NCBI GenBank assembly: GCA_038501195.1
Contig: JBBPUQ010000002.1
Location: 4,092,001 to 4,156,000, forward strand
Direction of reading: 5' to 3'
DNA: 64,000 bases
Origin: Nemania diffusa
Lineage: Eukaryota > Ascomycota > Sordariomycetes > Xylariales > Xylariaceae
Below are positions 58,239 to 64,000 of this stretch, in pieces (position 1 is the first letter of the stretch; the number at the start of each line of letters is the position of its first letter). The notes below the pieces were generated by a model. It was not told where the DNA came from. It made no database searches and saw only the letters and a list, made by a program, of their open reading frames with translations. The position numbers and the translations under genes were made by a program.

Positions 58239-60318
58239 TTACCCTCCAGCCGCAAAAGGACTCTTCTTCCGCAGCGTCTCGCCGTACTTCCACAGCAAGA
58301 AGGGGCCCGGCCACCCGATGACGACACCCAGCAGAGCAAGCAGCGTGTTTCCCCACCCGTAGCCGAGGCGGCCGTAGAGGCTAGGCGCGAAGAGCGGGAA
58401 GCCGAAGCCGGCGAGGGAGCGGAAGACGGTGCCGGCGCTGACGGCGGACGCGGCGTAGCGGGTGTAGGTGTCGACGAGGTACGTCTGCAGGCACTGGAAG
58501 CTGATGATGGTGGCGACGGAGAAGAGGAAGGCGCCGATGTTGGGGAAGATCCAGTGCGTCTTGTACTCGGCCGTCCAGCCATATATGATGAGCCCCACGG
58601 GCATGAGGACGGCGCCCGGCACCATCAGCGGCACCCGGTACTCGGGGCGCCCGACGCCGCCGTAGCGCCGCTTCAGCGCGACGTAGATGCGATCTTGCAG
58701 CGGCGCGCACACCTGCGCGCCCACGAAGAACCCGAGCCCGAGCGAGATGTAGTTGAGCCCGCCGATGCCGAGCGCCTCGCCGTAGCCTAAGGGCTCGGGG
58801 CCCGACCACAAAGTTGGGAAGGAGGTTAGCACGATGTAGATCACGCCGTATACGTAGAGCATGTAGACGGCCAGCGCCTGACTGAAGACACTCGGAGTTA
58901 GTTATCGCCGTCTGAAAGCGTGATTTGTGAGTGTTCCTAAAAACGCGAGGAATCTCCTAGGACATAACCTTGGCACAAAAAGAAGCCCCTGAAGTTTTCA
59001 AGGTGCCAAAGCATAACGGAAATCACTCTGGGGATTAGGGACTTACACTATCACTTGTGTAGCGATCATGCGGAACGGCCGCTCTAGCGCGATGCGCAGC
59101 GTCTTGGCAACAGTGCGGTCCGGATTGTCGTACGGGGTGTGCAGAGCCGCATTTCCGGTTTCCTTCATGAGACGCCGCTTTTTCCAGACCAGCAGGACAG
59201 GGGTGTATGTCTCCTTGAGGAAAAAGACACCCGCGCCCTGTATCACGGCGTCGGCGATGGTGGTCGAGTAGAAGGCCCATCGCCACGTCGTGTTCTGCGC
59301 GATGAAGGCGCCCGCGATGGGGCCGATGGCCGGCCCTAAAAGCGGAGCAAGACTGTAGATAGAAAGTGCCTTGCCTCGATGCTCGGCGGTGAACAAATCG
59401 CTTAGCACACCGCCACCGATCGCTAGGGGTGCGGAACCGCCGAGCCCGGCCAGGAACCGGAATGCAATGAGCTGTCCTTTGGTGCGAGCCAGCCCGCATC
59501 CCAGATTAAAAAATAAGTAGATGAGGTTCACGAGCTGGAGCACGATAACGCGGCCGTATAGCTCGGAGAGCGGTCCCCATCTATAAACCATGCAAATTAG
59601 CCTGGGTTTGACTTAAAATTCCACCACCAGGAGAAAGGTTTGGGGGGATGGTAACGTACACTAAGGGCCCAACCGCATAAGCGAGGACGAAAATCGACAA
59701 CGTGAGGTTCTTTTCGACTAGAATTGCGCCGGTTAGCTACTTCTGAGTTTTGCTGCGGACACGATTCATATTGGGTGATGGGGACTGGAGGCTGTATGGT
59801 TTCGACTTACAGTCTTCCGTGATACCCAACTCCTCTGCGATGCTCCCTAACGCCGGCGCTACGAGAGATGAGGAGATAGGAGAGATGAGTGTGAATAAAC
59901 TCACTGTAAAAACAGCCGCCCATTTCTTAGACAAGGTCCAATTTTTGGGATTCTGCGGATCGTCGGGTCCCGTCCAGGTCACGAGGTTGGGGTCGTTCGG
60001 GTTAGGCGCTGTCGTGTCCACCTTCTCCATGAGCGCTGGGCCAAGCTCAGGATCCCTTTGGTTCTGAAAGCCATCGCGGACTTCGGTTTCGGAGACGTGG
60101 CGGGACAAAGTATGTGACGCTGGACGCGAGCCATGCTCTCGGTCCTCTTCCCATGAGGACGATACGCTGCTGGTGTCGTCGACATCTGTATCGGTGTCGT
60201 GATTATGCGTCTTCTCGACTTCGGTAGAGTCCCTCAAATGGGGGACATCTTGTGGATGAGAGGTTTCCTGGGCTTTCTCCTCGGAGCCAGACTGCCTCTC
60301 TTCATCCGCTTTGTTCAT
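58239..60318 (-). CDS. Major facilitator superfamily transporter, DHA1-type (drug:H+ antiporter)
   Basis: Four exons (59811-60318, 59660-59717, 59047-59580, 58881 down to 58239) give 580 residues. ATG 60318 is used; the open frame extends upstream only with GTG codons. Residues 1-114 are an acidic, polar cytosolic N-terminus. Then comes the fungal DHA1 lead-in WTGPDDPQNPKNW (115-127) and twelve predicted membrane segments. Landmarks are GPLSELYGR in the 2-3 loop and WRWAFYSTTIADA in segment 5. The small second exon (58 bases) encodes KNLTLSIFVLAYAVG. Junctions are clean (LAYAVGPLVWGPLSELYG, TQVIVQALAVYM). Relatives export drugs, polyamines or metabolites from the plasma membrane; the substrate is unknown. 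The last exon is extremely GC-rich at third positions, so the opposite strand also stays open there. It shares a 1.5-kb upstream region with the uS4m gene. Confidence 0.92.
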
Positions 60319-61811
60319 TTTCGCCACCACACCGCCTACTACCGCCGTTCTCGTTTTGTAGGCGCACAGGTTGACTCTTCTAATTAAGCGGCTCCTAGCT
60401 CGGGCTTATAAGTTCAACAAGTTTGGCAATCTCGTCTCAGGCACAGGAAGAAACGTGATTCTATTTCGTGGCTATATCACAAGATATTGTATTTTACTGT
60501 ACAGCTCTCGCACCAGTGGATAAGAAGGTACCGAAAGTGAAGCGGAATAGTAAAAAGACGACGAGTAGTTCTTATAGTTTTATTGCCTCCGATAGTGGTT
60601 TCCTCGACGTTGAACAAGCTCGGGGCAGGTATCCGTAAGAGCTATCCCGGTCACATTTATATATGTACACTTTGCAGAGCCACGGGAATAACAGTAGGGA
60701 TGCCGGCCTCGGTAACCATCGCAGGTACGCATGGGTACTCTGTATGTGAATGCCTACCAACCCATCCCTCCATCGGCCCACTGACGCACATCTACGCAAT
60801 ATGTCCGCTCTTAGACGGTTGGGCGGAAGAAGCGAACCCGGATACGGAGACAATGATGACCTACATTGATGGGTCTTGTGATACCTACACCAACAATGCT
60901 TTCGCTTTCTCTCTAGCTGATTCGCGGCGAGGGATTTGAGTTCAAAGGCGGATTTAAACGATGGACTTAGGCGCTTTCGATAGCCGTTCTGCGGACGATG
61001 TTCGGAAGCGAGACGGCTTATTGGACAATACAATACACAATACCTTGCCTAAGAGAGATTAGTTTGCTGCGAAAAGGATGTCTACCTAGGTACTTGTAGG
61101 TCCACTTAACTTACGAACCGGAAATTTATTGGTAACTTGCAGGTTTCGCCGCCGTCTTTTTCGGTAGGCAGGATATAAATTCAACCCGCTCCCGACTCTC
61201 GCCCGTAAAAGTCGGGCGTTGAACCTGCCAGCATACTTAACTAAGGTTAGGTTAGTTCCCGCTTTCCTGATTGTCGGTGGAAGATTGAGTTTTCCTAGGT
61301 CGAATCTGAATGTTAAATTACACTTATGTACCTCTTAGGCAACTCTTGGTCATGTTAAGTAGATCTGGCACCTTTCTAAATGCGTGTACGTACATTGAAC
61401 CCGCATTGTTCTCTAATTAATTGCATAGATCCTATAACAAATAGTACCTACATATGTACCGAGGTATCTGCCTAGGACCTACATAGGTAGGTGTATTTGT
61501 TCAATTAGAAAACCTCTTATGTACGTTAAGATCCGATTGCAAGTAGTGGAGGTACCTAGGTACATATACATATGTACATCTTAAACAGGATATAAGCTTA
61601 GACCACCGGCGCACTTCCACTACCTAAGTACCCAGGTACCGATGTACCCAGTTAGAAGAGCCAATTGACTGCACGTGACATAGCAATCCAGAAATTTTTG
61701 GTCTATTACCTACATGTCGTAGCTCGAGGGCAAGCCGATCCTAAAGTACTCAGCGTAAATGCGCAAGACGGACCAGCTGCTGTTCGAGCTCCCAATCGGA
61801 CATCAGCCAAG
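60319..61811. other. Intergenic region between divergent genes
   Basis: About 1.5 kb between the MFS start and the uS4m start, holding both promoters. It has many TACCTA/TAGGTA words (61,080-61,640). The frames 60572-61033 (-) and 60583-60939 (+) overlap each other and lack recognisable features. No supported gene. Confidence 0.6.
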
Positions 61812-63401
61812 ATGAAACCCAGGAGATTTCATGGCCTTGGGCGACCTGTAAGTGTCCAGTCTACCTAATATATATATATATATACATACATGTATACGCA
61901 TGCATTGCCTACCCTGTCTTCTATGACCACCATCGCAATCACTATCTCTATGTTTATGCCCATGTCCCCCTCGCTACCGACTCGACCCAACTCTACACCG
62001 CCGCTAACTAGCAACTTCTTGCCCTACAGAAACTGCGACAATCATGGAACAAGTACAATCTTTTCAATTTATGGAGAGCGAGAGACCCCAATATCGCCGG
62101 CAGGGGGTCGGCCACATTCTTCCAGCAGAAATGGATGGCCAAGGGCCTGCTACGTACCTACCACGGCGAGCATATTGTCGAGCGCAAGTGGGAGCGCATG
62201 TTCAACAGGCGGCTCTTGAGTGTCGTCGATATGGACACGAAATACATGGCCAAGCATGACGGGTCCGAATTGGCAGCTGGACGAGGATCCGGACAGGATG
62301 AAAAGCCCATGTGGGATAAGGAGACCATCGCACCGCGCGTAATCACCCCTTACATGCAGATGACGTTCGCTCCGATGGAGAGGAGGTTAGATATCGCCGT
62401 TTTCAGGGCTCTGTTTGCCAGCAGTGCAAGACAAGCTAGGCAATTCTGCGTCCACGGTGCCGTCAAGGTGAATGGCAAAGTTGTACGTACTCTTCGGTCC
62501 GCTAGTAGCTTGCTGAGAGCTGCTGTGATCTTCTCTTGAAATATACATCTTGCGTGTACTAACTGAATACTATCCACAGGTGCCCTACCCCGCTTACCGC
62601 CTGAACCCGGGCGATATGTTCCAAGTCGACCCCGAGCGTGTCCTATATGCGACTGGCTTATCGAAATTACCTCTCAAACAATATAAGCGCCGATCATCTG
62701 GTGCTGGAGAACAGGAGGCGGCTGAGGAGGTTCAGGAGGTTCAGGAAGAGGAAGCTGAAACCGTCGCTGAGGGGGAACCAGAAGCACAGGCTGCCGAAGT
62801 AGAACAGGACCCGGATACGACAGACGCACCCGAACCCGTTCCAGTGGACATGAAACCCACACGGAAGCAGATCCAAGATATAACAACAAAAGCCAAGACA
62901 ATTCTCCAAGACGAAGTGGTTAGCGGCAAACAGAAGAAGAACCTTCGATTATTCATAAAAAACGCCAGGCCCTTACTCTCTCGCGCAGGCCGAACCGACG
63001 CCTCTCCCACAGAAATTGCCAAAGAGCTATCTACTCTTATGACCGAGGCAGATCTCGGGGTCGGTCATGAAGACCAAGCACCCTCGCGCGAACCCTTAGA
63101 TCCAATTGCAAGCCTGAGTCCATCCGAACGGAAAATTCTAGAGGAGCGAATGGAAGAGCACATACGTGAAGAAAAGGAAAACCCGTATGATCGTTCTAAA
63201 CCGTACGCGACACCGTGGCGGCCGCGGCCTTACATGAGCCCTTTTGCCTTCATCCCCCCCTACCTCGAGGTGAATCAGAACATCTGCTCCGCCGTCTACC
63301 TGCGGCATCCCGTTGCACGCAGGGGCAACGCCGAAGTCCCTACACCATACCCCACTGGAGTGAGCCAACTCGCTTTCAACTGGTATCTTAGAAGACGGTA
63401 G
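61812..63401 (+). CDS. NAM9: Mitochondrial small-subunit ribosomal protein uS4m (Nam9-like)
   Basis: Three exons (61812-61847, 62030-62482, 62580-63401) give 436 residues. Exon 1 encodes only [12 protein letters not shown] and joins over a 182-base intron with a TA microsatellite (about 61,868-61,885) to [15 protein letters not shown]. The basic N-terminal ribosomal S4 region is followed by the S4 RNA-binding fold (about 125-185: [33 protein letters not shown]), broken by the second intron at NGKV|VPYPAY. Residues about 205-245 are a glutamate-rich insertion ([16 protein letters not shown]). The C-terminal part is specific to fungal mitochondrial S4 and ends [10 protein letters not shown]. 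The protein binds small-subunit rRNA early in mitoribosome assembly; yeast nam9 mutants suppress mitochondrial nonsense codons. Confidence 0.92.
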
Positions 63402-64000
63402 ACTGCTTTATGGGCTGTTATAATACCGCATCTTAGACTGGTAGTCGGGCACAGATGAAAAGAAACGATAAATTGGAGCGACTATGATATATAAGATCGC
63501 TCTCGTTTCTTCATATATGTGTGGGCCTGTACACTACGGCTTGTCCCGATCCCTTGCTGAATCGCCTGCTGCAATCGGCGATAACGAATACGAGGGAGGC
63601 GAGAGAATATTGATTTCTCTGTACATGTTTACTGGCAATGTACCTATCAACCCACAGACCTAGCAGCTTGGAGAGATAACATGTATAATCTGTATCAACA
63701 ACCCTCCAGAAATAGACCTTCGCAAACGTGAATGCATACAATATAGTCCGATTAACAAGAAAAGGGGGTATTAGACATACCGATAGGCTGTATTCTCGTC
63801 ATCTACCCCGTTTTCGACTCGGGGGCCCATATAAATAACTACGAACAAGGAGCTTGCCGGTAAAGAGAATCAACTAAATAAATACATATACCACCACTGT
63901 CCCTGATTCGTACTGTATCACTAGGGGTCTCAGTTGCTCTAGACACAAAGCCGCCGCCTAGTAGCTACGAAAATAATATCCACCAAGAGTGATTGTGCTC
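63402..64000. other. 3' flank of uS4m to window end
   Basis: About 600 bases with no supported gene; the minus-strand frame 63511-63741 has no recognisable features. Confidence 0.6.

Noticed and set aside
58134..58790. 218-codon plus-strand frame opposite the MFS gene
   Set aside because: The MFS frame on the minus strand has clear family landmarks and splice sites; the plus frame is a GC-rich shadow.

Overview
This is nuclear DNA of a filamentous ascomycete (Pezizomycotina, most likely a Sordariomycete). The evidence is short spliceosomal introns (mostly 50-130 bases) with GT-AG ends and CTAAC/CTGAC-type branch points, two Zn2Cys6 regulators, a fungal La protein, a THO subunit, a BUB2-type GAP, a Nam9-type mitochondrial uS4, an Izh-type PAQR receptor, and AT-leaning spacers full of TAGGTA/TACCTA words. 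The class-level placement is inference. No operons, CRISPR arrays, tRNA or rRNA genes were found. Exons were assigned by reading frame, splice consensus and family knowledge; no transcript data were available.

Layout. 1-944 (-): 5' part of a family-2 glycosyltransferase gene cut by the window edge. 5494-6440 (-): THO complex subunit 5-like protein. 6673-6872: MITE-like element with 52-base inverted ends. 8941-10581 (+): PAQR/hemolysin-III (Izh3-like) protein, convergent with 10762-11548 (-), a secreted, probably GPI-anchored cysteine-rich protein whose three exons have to be pieced together. 13023-14551 (-): BUB2-like TBC GAP. 17888-20524 (+): sulfate permease with STAS domain. 22470-23891 (-): orphan SWIM zinc-finger protein. 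26549-28267 (-): divergent protein kinase-like protein.

35067-37819 (+): zinc-cluster regulator, eight coding exons in the model. 39647-41143 (+): TauD-like dioxygenase, five exons. 41144-50690 is a 9.5-kb stretch with no gene I can support. 50691-53669 (-): NirA/NIT4-like Zn2Cys6 activator with its N-terminus on a separate exon. A second putative MITE lies at 55326-55657. 55809-56123 (-) is a doubtful small ORF divergent from the La gene (56252-57598, +). 58239-60318 (-): MFS drug/H+ antiporter-type transporter. 61812-63401 (+): mitochondrial ribosomal protein uS4m.

How they fit together. The genes are mostly independent housekeeping or regulatory loci, not a metabolic cluster. Sulfate uptake, a possible nitrate regulator and a TauD-type oxygenase all touch nutrient acquisition, but they are far apart and nothing shows co-regulation. 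I see no clearly new multi-gene system. The most unusual items are the ten-cysteine surface protein, the degenerate kinase-like protein, the orphan SWIM protein, the altered metal-ligand motif of the dioxygenase, the two MITE-like elements, and short fossil coding patches in the gene-poor stretches.
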